DNA of 62,245 nucleotides from Clostridium brassicae (GTDB lineage Bacteria > Bacillota > Clostridia > Clostridiales > Clostridiaceae). Position numbers and translations under genes: made by a program. Numbering within the stretch: the stretch's first letter is position 1; each line of letters starts with the position of its first letter. Below the pieces are notes generated by a model. That model did not search any database. It was not told the DNA's origin and saw nothing but the letters and a program-made list of their open reading frames with translations. The DNA lies in NCBI RefSeq assembly GCF_026738875.1, contig NZ_JAPQFJ010000019.1, positions 1-62,245 on the forward strand, written 5' to 3'. Positions 31,932 through 42,092 of this stretch are shown in pieces.

Positions 31932-34598
31932 ATGTATAGTGTTTTAGCTATATATAAAGCTTTAAGAAAAATATGTTTACATCAGTATGAAAATGATGGA
32001 AGTATAAAAGGAGTAACTACAGATATGCTAAGTAGCTATTTAAAGATGCAAAGATCAAATGTATCTAGAGAACTTAGCAAATTGATTGACGATGGAAGTA
32101 TTCATAAGACTACAGGAAGACCTGTATTCTACTATATAAAAATTGAAAAACTCAAGGAAGATGCTGATAAGTGTGAAAATGTATCTGTTTTTGATAATTG
32201 TATAGGTAAGGATACAAGCTTAAAACATCAAATAGCACTTGCTAAAGCTGCGGTTGTATACCCTCCTAATGGTCTTCATACACTTATTGTAGGTGAAACG
32301 GGTGTGGGTAAATCCTATTTTGCAAAATGTATATTTAGATATGCTTTAGAAATTGGAAGAGTAAGAGATAAAAATAAATTTGCAGTGTTTAATTGTGCTG
32401 ATTATGCAAATAATGCTCAATTACTAATTTCTCACTTATTTGGAGTTAAAAAGGGGACGTATACTGGTGCTCATGAAGATAGAGAGGGAATTGTAGAGAA
32501 GAGTAGAGATGGAATACTTTTCTTAGATGAAGTTCACAGGCTTCCACCAGAAGGACAAGAGATGCTTTTTACTCTTATAGATGAAGGACAGTATATACCA
32601 TTAGGAGGAACAACTCCAATTAAAATAAATGTTATGATAATAAGTGCAACAACAGAAAATATAAGCTCGGTTCTTTTGAAAACTTTTGCAAGAAGAATAC
32701 CAGTAACTATATCACTTCCACCACTTAGAGAGTGGTCTGTAAATGAAAGACTAGAATTAATAAAGAATTTCTTAAATGCTGAATCAAAGAGAGTATCAAA
32801 GAAAATCCAAATAGAAGAGGAAGCACTTACAGCCATAATAAATTATAGATGTCCCAATAATATAGGGCAGCTTAAAAGTGATCTTCAGATAGCATCTGCC
32901 AAAGCTTTTTTAAGAAGTATGTTTAATAATGATAATATAAAAATAAGACTTGAGGACTTTTCTAAAGAAATTAGAAATAGTCTTCTCTTTACTAAAAAAA
33001 TCAATCCAAGAGAATTGACTTTAGATTGTTACGATACAACAATAACAAATGATATAGAGGATTTAAAAGACAAATATACTATATCACCTAATATTTATGA
33101 TTTTATAGATAAAAGGACAGAATCTTTAAAGGAAAAAGGAAATAATCAAGATGAAATAAAAAATAGATTAGTAGTTGATGTAGGGAAGTTTATAAATAAC
33201 TATATTCACAACATACGAGAAGATGAAAATGAAGATATAAAAGTAATTGTTAATAATGAACTATATGATATGCTTAAAAGTTTTATGAAGTTAGCGGAAT
33301 ATAAGTTAAAAAGGGAAATCCCTAGAAGTATTTTTATAGGATTACTTATGCATATAGATACATTTTTAGTAAGAATTAAACAAAACATAGTAATTGAAAA
33401 TCCGAAAATTGATAGTGTTAGAAAGAAATATCCACAGGAATTTAAATTAGCACTTTTACTTTCATATAAATTAGAAGAAAAATACAATATAACTGTACCT
33501 ATAGGTGAAATAGGATTCATAACTATGTTTTTTGCAGCAGATTATTCAGTAGAAAAGGGAAAAGTTGCAATAATAGTTGCCATGCATGGTAATTCAACTG
33601 CCTCTTCTATGGTAGAGGTTTCAAACAGTTTACTTAACAGTAATTATGCAGTAGGATTTGATATGCCACTTTATATGAAACCTGAGGAAGCTCTTTTAAA
33701 AATAGAAGAATTAGTAAAGGAAAAGGATGAAGGCAAGGGTACTTTAATATTAGCAGATATGGGTTCTTTGAAATATTTTAGCAATATTATAAAAGAAAAT
33801 ACTGGAATCAGAGTTGAAACTGTGGATATGGTCAGTACACCTATTGTTATAGAGGCCACAAGAAAGGCTCTTCTTAATGAAAGTTTAGATGAGATTTTAA
33901 AGTCTGTAGCTACTGAAAGTAAATATGTAGGAGGTTCTATAGATAAAAAAATTAATAAAAATACGAAAGTAATTATCACTGCATGTTTAACAGGACAAGG
34001 TACAGCTCACAAACTTAAACAGCTTATATATAACAAGTTTAATAAGGATGAATATGAAGTATTTAATTTAAGTATGAAAGATAAAAGTGAATTTAAAGAA
34101 GCTGTTTTGAAAATTAAAAAAGAGCATGACATAGAGTATATTATAAGTGCATTTAATCCTGAAGTAGAGGGTATTAATTATATAAGTATAGGTGATTTTT
34201 TTAATGAATTTATGGATAAGCCTATAGATGTTGATGCTGAAGAGAATGAAGTAATAAAAGGTATTAAGGCTGTTTACAGATATTGTTTAAATTTAGATAA
34301 TTATGAATTTATTACAAATAAATTTGTTGAAATATTAGATCATATGAAACAAGAATATGAAATTCTTATTGATATAGAAAAATTTAATGGCTTGTTAATG
34401 CATTTTGGATGTTTGATTGAAAAGTTAGTTAATCGAGAAGAGACAGGCAAATGTAGTAATTTACAGCTAATTTTATCTAGATATAGTGAACTTTTTAATA
34501 CATTAAAAATAGGAATTGTGGATATAGAAGAAGTTTTAGGTATAGTTATACCAGATGATGAGCTGGGAAATATTATTGAAATTCTAGTAAATATTTAG
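31932..34598 (+). CDS. LevR-type sigma-54 activator with PRD and PTS EIIA domains
   Basis: 888 aa. N-terminal winged-helix (about 1-70: ITTDMLSSYL-type, SNVSRELSKLIDDGSIHKT), AAA+ domain (90-350) with Walker A GETGVGKS (121-128), the sigma-54-contact loop GTYTGA (a GAFTGA variant, 175-180), Walker B ILFLDEVHR and arginine-finger region. Then PRD1 (about 395-505), an EIIA-Man-like domain with the His of VAMHGNSTASSM (near 555), and a C-terminal PRD2 with LLMHFGC. PTS phosphorylation of these His residues would set its activity according to sugar flow. It is encoded inside the operon it should activate from the -24/-12 promoter at 27907. Confidence 0.92.
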   Translation: MYSVLAIYKALRKICLHQYENDGSIKGVTTDMLSSYLKMQRSNVSRELSKLIDDGSIHKTTGRPVFYYIKIEKLKEDADKCENVSVFDNCIGKDTSLKHQIALAKAAVVYPPNGLHTLIVGETGVGKSYFAKCIFRYALEIGRVRDKNKFAVFNCADYANNAQLLISHLFGVKKGTYTGAHEDREGIVEKSRDGILFLDEVHRLPPEGQEMLFTLIDEGQYIPLGGTTPIKINVMIISATTENISSVLLKTFARRIPVTISLPPLREWSVNERLELIKNFLNAESKRVSKKIQIEEEALTAIINYRCPNNIGQLKSDLQIASAKAFLRSMFNNDNIKIRLEDFSKEIRNSLLFTKKINPRELTLDCYDTTITNDIEDLKDKYTISPNIYDFIDKRTESLKEKGNNQDEIKNRLVVDVGKFINNYIHNIREDENEDIKVIVNNELYDMLKSFMKLAEYKLKREIPRSIFIGLLMHIDTFLVRIKQNIVIENPKIDSVRKKYPQEFKLALLLSYKLEEKYNITVPIGEIGFITMFFAADYSVEKGKVAIIVAMHGNSTASSMVEVSNSLLNSNYAVGFDMPLYMKPEEALLKIEELVKEKDEGKGTLILADMGSLKYFSNIIKENTGIRVETVDMVSTPIVIEATRKALLNESLDEILKSVATESKYVGGSIDKKINKNTKVIITACLTGQGTAHKLKQLIYNKFNKDEYEVFNLSMKDKSEFKEAVLKIKKEHDIEYIISAFNPEVEGINYISIGDFFNEFMDKPIDVDAEENEVIKGIKAVYRYCLNLDNYEFITNKFVEILDHMKQEYEILIDIEKFNGLLMHFGCLIEKLVNREETGKCSNLQLILSRYSELFNTLKIGIVDIEEVLGIVIPDDELGNIIEILVNI

Positions 34599-34643
34599 CA
34601 AAGCTTAATATGGACAATTAACATAGAATTAAGGGGATACAAA

Positions 34644-34779
34644 TTAGAAACCGTTATCCAGGGTCGTGCCATACTTTACTCCTACTTTAAAGAAAAGCAG
34701 AGAGTCCAAATCTTCGATTTGGTGCGAATCGCTTTCACAGAGTGAGATGGGAGTATTAGAATGGCTAGACATGGGATAA
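34644..34779 (+). repeat. Dispersed palindromic repeat, copy 3 (long form)
   Basis: TTAGAAACCGTTATCCAGGG ... GGGAGTATTAGAATGGCTAG ... GGGATAAA, with the same inner module as copy 1, including the stem CCAAATC-TTC-GATTTGG and ATCGCTTTCACAGA. It lies inside the operon between the activator and the kinase, so it would be part of the transcript. Confidence 0.85.
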
Positions 34780-34813
34780 ATGCAAATATTTAATGTAGTC
34801 AGAAGGTGATAGT

Positions 34814-35728
34814 ATGGAATATGTTATATGCACTGATGGTGGAGGAACAAAAACTGAAACTATAGCTTATAACAGGCAAGGGGAGGAATTGTTTAAATCA
34901 TTAAAGGGATATGCAAATCTAACTTTAAATCAGGAAGTAGCAATTTCAAATATTATTGAGTCAATAGAAGAGTGCACTTTAAACCTAAAGGAACATAAAC
35001 TTGTAGGAATTTATATGGGTATTGCTGGTGTAGAAGTAGGTGAAAACAGAAAAATAGTTGAAGATGAAGTACAGAAAAGACTTAATATAATTCCTGAGAT
35101 TTATAATGATGCACAAATTGCATTATATGCACTTCTTAAGGGTGATGAAGGAATACTTACTATAGCAGGAACTGGCTCTATAAGCATAGGAACTTACAAA
35201 GGTTTAAGTGTAATCTCTGGTGGATGGGGACATCTTTTAGGAGATGAAGGCAGCGGATACTATATAGTAATGGAGGCTCTTAAAAAAATGATATATGATT
35301 ATGAGGAAGGATTATCAAATAGTGAGCTGACTGAGGCTATACTAGAAAATTTAGATATTGAGAGTATAAATAGTATTAAACAATTTATATATTCCGCCAC
35401 TAAAAATGAAATAGCAGCAATAGCGCCACTTATATCTAAAATGGCAGAACAAGGGGAGAAAAATGCAGTAGAAATTTTACAAAATGCAGGAGTAGATATT
35501 GCAAAAATTACAGAAAGAGTTTGGATAAAATTGGGAGAGCCTCATGATATAAAAGTAGCACTAAAAGGAAGCATAATTACAAAAATTAATATTGTTAGGA
35601 AAACTTTTGATTCTTATATTAAAAATAGAATTAAAGGTGTAACCATTAAATATGGGGATGTATCATCTGCAAAAGGTGGGTATTATCTATCACTTAAAAA
35701 GTGGGGAATTAAGAATGAATCAGAGTAA
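34814..35728 (+). CDS. BadF/BadG-family amino-sugar kinase (MurK/NagK-like)
   Basis: 304 aa, ATG after AGAAGGTGATAGT. ASKHA ATPase fold: phosphate-1 loop CTDGGGTKTET (7-17), IMGIAG-type segment YMGIAGVE, phosphate-2 IAGTGSISIG, and GGWGHLLGDEGSGYYI near residue 140, the family signature. The best-studied clostridial relative, MurK, phosphorylates both MurNAc and GlcNAc at C6, which fits the adjacent MurQ and AnmK. Its last 14 bases overlap anmK. Confidence 0.85.
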   Translation: MEYVICTDGGGTKTETIAYNRQGEELFKSLKGYANLTLNQEVAISNIIESIEECTLNLKEHKLVGIYMGIAGVEVGENRKIVEDEVQKRLNIIPEIYNDAQIALYALLKGDEGILTIAGTGSISIGTYKGLSVISGGWGHLLGDEGSGYYIVMEALKKMIYDYEEGLSNSELTEAILENLDIESINSIKQFIYSATKNEIAAIAPLISKMAEQGEKNAVEILQNAGVDIAKITERVWIKLGEPHDIKVALKGSIITKINIVRKTFDSYIKNRIKGVTIKYGDVSSAKGGYYLSLKKWGIKNESE

Positions 35729-36869
35729 AAAGTACGCAGTAGGTCTTATGTCAGGTACTTCACTAGATGGCATAGATGCAGCTCTTGTGAGTATAGAAGG
35801 TTGTGGAATAGATACAAAAGTTCAGCTTATAGAATTTATAAATGAGGAGATACCACAAAAACTAAAAGAAAAAATCTATTGTTGCTGCAGTACCTCAAAA
35901 TCAAATGTAGAAAAAATTTGCAGCCTTAATTTTGAATTAGGATATGTATTTTCTAATGCGGTTAAAAATGTATGCAATAAGGCAAATTTTGATTTGAATA
36001 AACTTGATTTTATAGGTTCTCATGGACAAACTATATATCACATTCCAAGGCGTAATAAGAATTTTTTTAGATCAACACTTCAGATAGGAGAACCTTCTGT
36101 TGTAGCTTTTGAAACAAATACCACTGTAGTGTCAAATTTTAGAACAATGGATATGGCAGCAGGTGGAGAAGGTGCTCCTTTAGTACCTTACACTGAGTAT
36201 ATACTATATAGGTGTAAAAAAAACAGAGCCCTTCAAAATATAGGGGGAATAGGTAATGTAACCGTAATTCCTGCTATGTGTAATTTAGACGATATTTATG
36301 CTTTTGATACTGGCCCCGGAAACATGATAATAGACGAGGTAACAAAAAGACTTAAAGGGTGTCCTTATGATATGAATGGAGCTTTTGCAGCTTTAGGTAA
36401 AGTTGATGAAAATATTCTAAAGGAACTTATGAATATAGATTATATAAAAATGGAACCTCCCAAAACTACTGGAAGAGAACTTTTTGGAAGTCAGTTTGTA
36501 GATAAGCTTCTAAATAAATTTAACCGTATTTCCTCAGAAGATATAATAGCTACCGTAACAATGTTTACTGCTAAATCTATAAGTGAAAATTATAGAAGAT
36601 TTATATTTACTAAAAATAAGATAGATGAGGTAATAATAGGTGGTGGAGGCAGCTACAATAAGACTCTTATAGGGATGCTTGAAAAACTCATGCCAGAATG
36701 TAGAATTTTAACAGGTGAAGATATAGGCATGTCTTCAGATGCAAAAGAAGCGGTGGCTTTTGCTGTTCTAGCTAATGAAACTATGAATGGGAATTGTAGC
36801 AATGTAATGAGGGCTACTGGGGCGAAAAAGAGAGTTATTCTTGGCAATATAACAACAGTAAAGAGGTGA
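35715..36869 (+). CDS. anmK: Anhydro-N-acetylmuramic acid kinase
   Basis: 384 aa from the ATG at 35715, inside the end of the kinase gene (ribosome site TGGGGA); the 21 codons ahead of it are out of place for the family. GLMSGTSLDGIDA at the N terminus, GSHGQTIYH, TGPGNMIIDE with the catalytic Asp, and GGGGSYNKTLI are the AnmK motifs. Converts 1,6-anhydro-MurNAc with ATP and water to MurNAc-6-phosphate, the substrate of MurQ. Confidence 0.95.
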   Translation: MNQSKKYAVGLMSGTSLDGIDAALVSIEGCGIDTKVQLIEFINEEIPQKLKEKIYCCCSTSKSNVEKICSLNFELGYVFSNAVKNVCNKANFDLNKLDFIGSHGQTIYHIPRRNKNFFRSTLQIGEPSVVAFETNTTVVSNFRTMDMAAGGEGAPLVPYTEYILYRCKKNRALQNIGGIGNVTVIPAMCNLDDIYAFDTGPGNMIIDEVTKRLKGCPYDMNGAFAALGKVDENILKELMNIDYIKMEPPKTTGRELFGSQFVDKLLNKFNRISSEDIIATVTMFTAKSISENYRRFIFTKNKIDEVIIGGGGSYNKTLIGMLEKLMPECRILTGEDIGMSSDAKEAVAFAVLANETMNGNCSNVMRATGAKKRVILGNITTVKR

Positions 36870-36876
36870 TTTATAT

Positions 36877-37959
36877 ATGAAAAGGTTAGGAATTGCTGTT
36901 TATCCAGGCCATGCTTCTATGGAAGAGAACATAAAGTATATAGAACTTGCGGCTAAATATGGATTTACAAGGATATTTACATGCCTGCTTTCTGTAGAGG
37001 GTAATAAAGAAAAAATATTAAGTGAGTTTAAGGAAACTCTAAGAGTTGCTAAAAATAAGAATATGCAGGTAGTTGCAGATGTAAGTCCAAAAGTTTTTAA
37101 TGAAATAGGAATAAGTTATAGTGATTTATCTTTTTTTAAGAAAATGGGGGCATATGGTATAAGACTAGATATGGGCTTTACAGGAAATGAAGAGTCAATT
37201 ATGACATACAACAATGAAGATTTATTTATAGAATTAAATATTAGCAATGGTACAAAATACATAGAAAATATAATGAGTTATAAACCTAATGTGGACAAAT
37301 TAATGGGTTGTCATAATTTTTACCCCCATAGGTATACGGGTTTAAATTATAAGCATTTTATAAAATGTTCTAAACAATTTAAAAACTTAGGCATAAGAAC
37401 TGCAGCGTTTATAAATTCCAAGGCCGCAACTTTTGGACCATGGCCTTTAAATGAGGGACTATGCACTCTTGAAATGCATAGAGAAATGGATATAGAATCT
37501 CAAGCTAAGCACTTATTTGTAACAGGGCTTATAGATGATGTTATAATTGCTAATGCCTTTGCTTCAGAGGAAGAACTTAAAGCATTAAGTAAAATGGATA
37601 AAGATATGCTTGCCTTTAAGGTAGAACTTATTAATAATATACCAGAGATTGAAAAAAATATTGTATTAAATGAACCTCATTTTAACAGAGGTGATGTTTC
37701 AGACTATGTTATACGTTCCACTCAAAGCAGAGTTAAATATAAAGAACATGAATTTCTACCATTTAATACTCCTGATATTAAAAGAGGGGATATAATAATA
37801 GATACGTCATTGTATGGACATTATGCAGGTGAGCTTCAAATAGCCCTTAAAGATATGAAAAACTCTGGAAGAACAAATATAGTTGGAAAGATTTTAGAAA
37901 AAGACCTTTTTTTACTTGATTATGTGGAACCGTGGCAAAAATTTAAATTTACAAAGTAA
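36877..37959 (+). CDS. mupG: MupG-type 6-phospho-N-acetylmuramidase (DUF871)
   Basis: 360 aa, ATG 7 bases after anmK, AGAGGTG upstream. DUF871 architecture: TIM-barrel (about 1-245; [36 protein letters not shown]) and a cyclophilin-like C-terminal domain ([20 protein letters not shown]). The S. aureus member, MupG, splits MurNAc-6-P-GlcNAc made by a PTS, giving MurNAc-6-P and GlcNAc. Its position between anmK and murQ supports the same reaction here. Confidence 0.88.
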   Translation: MKRLGIAVYPGHASMEENIKYIELAAKYGFTRIFTCLLSVEGNKEKILSEFKETLRVAKNKNMQVVADVSPKVFNEIGISYSDLSFFKKMGAYGIRLDMGFTGNEESIMTYNNEDLFIELNISNGTKYIENIMSYKPNVDKLMGCHNFYPHRYTGLNYKHFIKCSKQFKNLGIRTAAFINSKAATFGPWPLNEGLCTLEMHREMDIESQAKHLFVTGLIDDVIIANAFASEEELKALSKMDKDMLAFKVELINNIPEIEKNIVLNEPHFNRGDVSDYVIRSTQSRVKYKEHEFLPFNTPDIKRGDIIIDTSLYGHYAGELQIALKDMKNSGRTNIVGKILEKDLFLLDYVEPWQKFKFTK

Positions 37960-37973
37960 TAGGAGATATGAAA

Positions 37974-38873
37974 ATGAATACTGGGGAGCTATCAAAACTT
38001 GCAACAGAACAGATAAACAAAGATACTACAAATATTGATAGTGTAAGTACACTTGAAATGATAGAAATGATAAATAAAGAAGACAAAAAAGTAGCTGAGG
38101 CTGTAGAAAAAGAAAAAGAGAACATAGCAAAGGCAGTAGATGCTATAGCTGAAAGGTTAAGAAGAGGTGGAAGACTTATATATGTAGGAGCTGGAACAAG
38201 TGGAAGAATAGGAATATTAGATGCTTCCGAATGTCCTCCTACATATGGGGTTAGTGATGAGCTTGTGCAGGGAATAATAGCAGGAGGAAACACAGCTATT
38301 TTTAAAGCAGTTGAAGGAGCTGAGGATAATAAGGAGCTTGGAGCTAAAGAAATCTCCAAAAAGAATCTAAGCAATTTGGATGTAGTTTGTGGCATTGCTG
38401 CATCAGGTAGGACTCCTTATGTTATAGGAGCTATGGAATATGGTAAGAAAGTAGGAGCTAGAGTGTTAAGTGTTACCATGAGTCCAAATAGTGAAATGGC
38501 AAACATTGCCCATATACCTATAACAGTTTTAGTGGGACCAGAGGCAGTCACTGGTTCTACAAGAATGAAATGTGGTACAGCACAAAAAATGGTGCTTAAT
38601 ATGCTTTCTACTGGAACTATGATAAAATTAGGAAAAGTGTATAATAATTTAATGGTTGATGTACAAACTTCTAATGAAAAGCTTGTGGCAAGAGCTAAAA
38701 GGATACTTAAATTAACTACAGATGCGGATGATATAACTATTGACAAAGTGTTGAGGGCTACAAATAATGATGTGAAATTAAGCATAGTAGTTATAAAGAC
38801 AGATTTAGAAATCAATAAAGCAAAAGAACTTCTTCACAAAAATTGTGGATATGTAAAGAAATGCATTGTTTAA
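37974..38873 (+). CDS. murQ: N-acetylmuramic acid 6-phosphate etherase
   Basis: 299 aa from the second ATG (37974), which has the better 8-base spacing to AGGAG; the ATG at 37968 is too close. SIS domain with [23 protein letters not shown] (the catalytic Glu lies here) and [17 protein letters not shown]. Removes lactate from MurNAc-6-P to give GlcNAc-6-P. Last gene of the operon, followed by a strong terminator. nagA/nagB, needed for the next steps, are not in the window. Confidence 0.95.
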   Translation: MNTGELSKLATEQINKDTTNIDSVSTLEMIEMINKEDKKVAEAVEKEKENIAKAVDAIAERLRRGGRLIYVGAGTSGRIGILDASECPPTYGVSDELVQGIIAGGNTAIFKAVEGAEDNKELGAKEISKKNLSNLDVVCGIAASGRTPYVIGAMEYGKKVGARVLSVTMSPNSEMANIAHIPITVLVGPEAVTGSTRMKCGTAQKMVLNMLSTGTMIKLGKVYNNLMVDVQTSNEKLVARAKRILKLTTDADDITIDKVLRATNNDVKLSIVVIKTDLEINKAKELLHKNCGYVKKCIV

Positions 38874-39273
38874 AGTAATAAAATGTTATCGTGGATACAA
38901 TTTTATTATAAATATACAAGAAATAGAAATTTTTCTAAAGTATATATATTTATAGACAGCAGTTTGAAATAAACTGTTGTTTTTTTATGTGTTATAAAAC
39001 TCTGTTAATTAAAATATACGTTTATAGTAAATAATAAATATATTCAAAATTTTGGTTATAAAATCATATCTAAAAGATATCAGCTAATACATAATTTTTA
39101 ATGAATCGCTGTATACGTAATAGTACATACAGTGGTGTGAGTAGAAGGAAATAAAATAAATAAATTCCTTCTACTTGACTAAGTAACTATATTTTTATTG
39201 AATTTATTTACTGAGTGTGCTATTATGTATGCGAATTTTATATTTATATGTGTGATAGCTTAGGAGGAAGTTT
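38874..39273. other. Intergenic region murQ / ThDP enzyme
   Basis: 400 bases without a gene. Holds the murQ terminator (38956-38986) and an inverted repeat AGTAGAAGGAA / TTCCTTCTACT (39140-39150, 39165-39175) about 100 bases before the ThDP-enzyme start, which may be an operator or leader hairpin. Confidence 0.55.
38956..38986 (+). terminator. Intrinsic terminator after murQ
   Basis: ACAGCAGTTT / AAACTGTTGT with a 5-base loop and seven T. Confidence 0.9.
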
Positions 39274-40944
39274 ATGAAAAACCAACCAGAATCAGAAAAT
39301 AATGCAAAACAGTGTAATACTGCAGAGTTAATGGTCAAATGTTTGGAAAATGAAGGAGTAGAGTATATTTTTGGTATTCCTGGTGAAGAAAATCTTACCT
39401 TTATGAATGCATTAAAAAACTCTACTATAAGATTTGTTACAACACGTCATGAACAAGGAGCTTCTTTTATGGCAGATGTTTATGGAAGACTAACTGGAAA
39501 ACCAGGAGTATGTCTTTCAACATTGGGACCAGGAGCGACTAATTTAATGACAGGTGTTGCAGATGCTAACTTAGATGGAGCACCATTAGTAGCTATAACT
39601 GGACAAGCAGGTACAGATAGAATGCATGTAGAGTCACATCAATATTTAGATTTGGTTGCTATGTTTGCTCCTGTAACCAAATGGAATAGACAAGTAGTAA
39701 GACCGGATACAGCACCTGAAATTATAAGAAAAGGGTTTAAAATGGCATCTAGTGAAAAACCAGGAGCTGTTCATATAGATTTACCTCAAAACATTGCAGC
39801 TATGCCAGCAGAAGGTAAACCATTAAAACATGGAAATGTAGAAAATGGATTTGCTTCTTATAGTAGTATTGAAAGAGCTGCTGTTGCAATTTCGAGAGCT
39901 AAGAATCCAGTTATTCTTGTTGGAAATGGAGCAATAAGAGCAAATGCTAGCACTGCGTTATTAGATATGGTAAATAGACTTAATATTCCTGTTGCAAATA
40001 CTTTTATGGGAAAAGGAATAGTACCATACACTCATCCATTATCACTTTGGAGTATAGGACTTGCACAACGTGATTATGTAAATCGTATTTTAGAAAAAGT
40101 AGATTTAGTAATTGCAGTAGGATACGACATAATAGAATATGCTCCTAAAAAATGGAATCCTAATGGAGATATAGAAATAATTCACATAAGTTCAGAAAAA
40201 GCAGAAATTAATAAATGCTATATTCCAAAAGTAGAGGTAGTTGGAGATATAGCAGACTCTCTATATGAGATAACAAGACGTTCAAGTAGACAAGAGATAC
40301 CTCAATATGGATTAGATATAAAAGAAAAGTTAGTAAATGAGTATGAATCTTATAAAGATGATGACAGTTTCCCTATGAAGCCTCAAAAGATACTTTATGA
40401 TTTACGTCAAGTTATGGGGGAAGATGATATAGTTGTTTCTGATGTAGGTGCTCATAAAATGTGGGTAGCTAGACATTATCATTGTTTAAAACCAAACACA
40501 TGTATTATATCAAATGGATTTGCTTCTATGGGTATAGCTATACCAGGAGCGGTAGGAGCGAAACTTGTTAATCCAGATAAAAAGGTTGTTGCTGTTACTG
40601 GCGACGGCGGATTTATGATGAATAGTCAAGAGTTAGAAACTGCGCTTAGAATAGGCACTCCATTTGTAACTTTAATATTTAATGATTGCAATTATGGATT
40701 AATAAAATGGAAACAAGAAGAACAATTTGGAGAATGTGCTTTTGTTGATTTCACTAACCCTGATTTTGTTAAGTATGCTGAGTCGATGGGATTAAAAGGT
40801 TATAGAGTAAATAAAGCAGAGGAATTAGTTCCTATCCTTAAAGAGGCACTTGCTCAAAATGTTCCTGCTATTATTGATTGTAGTGTTGATTATAGTGAAA
40901 ACTTAAAGTTGAGTAATCAGCTTAAGAAGAAAGAATTAAAATAG
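39274..40944 (+). CDS. Thiamine-diphosphate enzyme, acetolactate synthase type
   Basis: 556 aa, ATG after TAGGAGGAAG. N-terminal PYR domain with the conserved Glu in RHEQGASFMADVYGRLTG, LSTLGPGATNL and ITGQAG; C-terminal PP domain with the ThDP motif GDGGFMMNSQELETA ... NDCNYG. Closest in pattern to the large subunit of acetolactate synthase (AlsS/IlvB). No small regulatory subunit and no other branched-chain genes are nearby, which favours a catabolic, acetoin-type role, but alsD is not here either. Another substrate within the family cannot be excluded. Confidence 0.85.
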   Translation: MKNQPESENNAKQCNTAELMVKCLENEGVEYIFGIPGEENLTFMNALKNSTIRFVTTRHEQGASFMADVYGRLTGKPGVCLSTLGPGATNLMTGVADANLDGAPLVAITGQAGTDRMHVESHQYLDLVAMFAPVTKWNRQVVRPDTAPEIIRKGFKMASSEKPGAVHIDLPQNIAAMPAEGKPLKHGNVENGFASYSSIERAAVAISRAKNPVILVGNGAIRANASTALLDMVNRLNIPVANTFMGKGIVPYTHPLSLWSIGLAQRDYVNRILEKVDLVIAVGYDIIEYAPKKWNPNGDIEIIHISSEKAEINKCYIPKVEVVGDIADSLYEITRRSSRQEIPQYGLDIKEKLVNEYESYKDDDSFPMKPQKILYDLRQVMGEDDIVVSDVGAHKMWVARHYHCLKPNTCIISNGFASMGIAIPGAVGAKLVNPDKKVVAVTGDGGFMMNSQELETALRIGTPFVTLIFNDCNYGLIKWKQEEQFGECAFVDFTNPDFVKYAESMGLKGYRVNKAEELVPILKEALAQNVPAIIDCSVDYSENLKLSNQLKKKELK

Positions 40945-40954
40945 AAATTTTAGA

Positions 40955-41002
40955 AGCTGCATGGTATATAATTAAATTTATACATGCAGCTCTTTTTATT
41001 TT
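40955..41002 (+). terminator. Intrinsic terminator after the ThDP enzyme
   Basis: AGCTGCATG / CATGCAGCT around an AT-rich loop, followed by TTTTTATTTTT. Confidence 0.85.
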
Positions 41003-41078
41003 TGTGACTAGTATTATAAAATATTATAAGATTTGCTCGATGTCCTAGCTTTTAGCTGGAGTAAAACTAAGAACTTGC

Positions 41079-41765
41079 TTATGCTATAGGTTTATTGTTT
41101 GGAACTGGATAATTAAATATATTTCCATTAAGATCTATATATGCACCTGGTGCTGAAGGGTATGTAGTTGATTTTATTCTATTTAAAATTTCATCTTTTG
41201 ACATGGTGAATGGATCTATTTTACAAAGGTCATTTAATTCTTTTCTTGTATAAGGTTTTCTTTCCCAATAATCATTAGATTTAGGAAGTGATTTTCCAGA
41301 ATAAATTAAGTCTGTAATATTTTGAAATAAATATAATAAATGTATCATAGATTTCAATTTTAGAGATTCTACTGTTTCATTTTTATATATAGGGAAATAA
41401 GAAACTTTAACAATATCGCCAGTGTCAACTTTAGCCTTCATGTGATGGCATGTTACTCCGTAAGTTTTTGACTTTTCATATAGTGCAAAATTATAGCATC
41501 CTGTTCCAGGATATCTTGGTGAGCCAGGATGAAAGTTAATTGCTGCTATTTTTGTTTGTTTTAACATATAATCAGGAATAATCCATGGAGATAAGAAAGA
41601 TATTATATAGTCAGGCTTATATAAACTCAAATCTTCATTAAAAGCTGTGCCTACTTCTCCTTGCTCTATTAATAAGTCAGTACTATTAAATGCCTTTTTT
41701 AGTATTTCTACTGCATAATTGCAAAATAAAGTTTTTTTACTAAAAAAAATAATCTTTTTATACAT
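41079..41765 (-). CDS. Formyltransferase-fold protein (Fmt/N-formyltransferase type)
   Basis: 228 aa from the ATG at 41765 (AAGGAAGTG 9 bases upstream). N-terminal formyltransferase domain: INFHPGSPRYPGTGCYNFALY contains the Asn and His of the catalytic triad and VDTGDIV the Asp. It lacks the full C-terminal OB domain of methionyl-tRNA formyltransferase and is much shorter than Fmt (about 310 aa), so it is more like the sugar- or amine-N-formyltransferases. Substrate unknown. Transcribed alone, opposite to its neighbours. Confidence 0.82.
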   Translation of the reverse strand: MYKKIIFFSKKTLFCNYAVEILKKAFNSTDLLIEQGEVGTAFNEDLSLYKPDYIISFLSPWIIPDYMLKQTKIAAINFHPGSPRYPGTGCYNFALYEKSKTYGVTCHHMKAKVDTGDIVKVSYFPIYKNETVESLKLKSMIHLLYLFQNITDLIYSGKSLPKSNDYWERKPYTRKELNDLCKIDPFTMSKDEILNRIKSTTYPSAPGAYIDLNGNIFNYPVPNNKPIA

Positions 41766-42092
41766 ATTAAACACTTCCTTTATATAAATAGTTTTATACT
41801 AGTATGTTTATTGTAATATGATTCTTGATAGTACATAATTAAGTGATGTTAATAAGTTTTAAAGTAAATGAAATTTTTAAATGACATAATTACCTAATAT
41901 AAATAAAGAGGAAAATTCCATAATTTAAAACTTGTATGAGGTTATGTACTTATGGAATTATTTAATTTTCTTAAATAATAAATAATAAAATATAACAAAC
42001 TATAAACAGTATAAGCATAATATAGGTGATTTGATAATAAATAGTTAATTAATATATAATATACATAAAATAGGATGTAATGGAGGTAAGTT
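41766..42092. other. Divergent intergenic region
   Basis: About 330 AT-rich bases. One inverted repeat, AATTCCATAA (41914-41923) with TTATGGAATT (41950-41959), may be an operator or a hairpin. Nothing else is visible. Confidence 0.45.
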
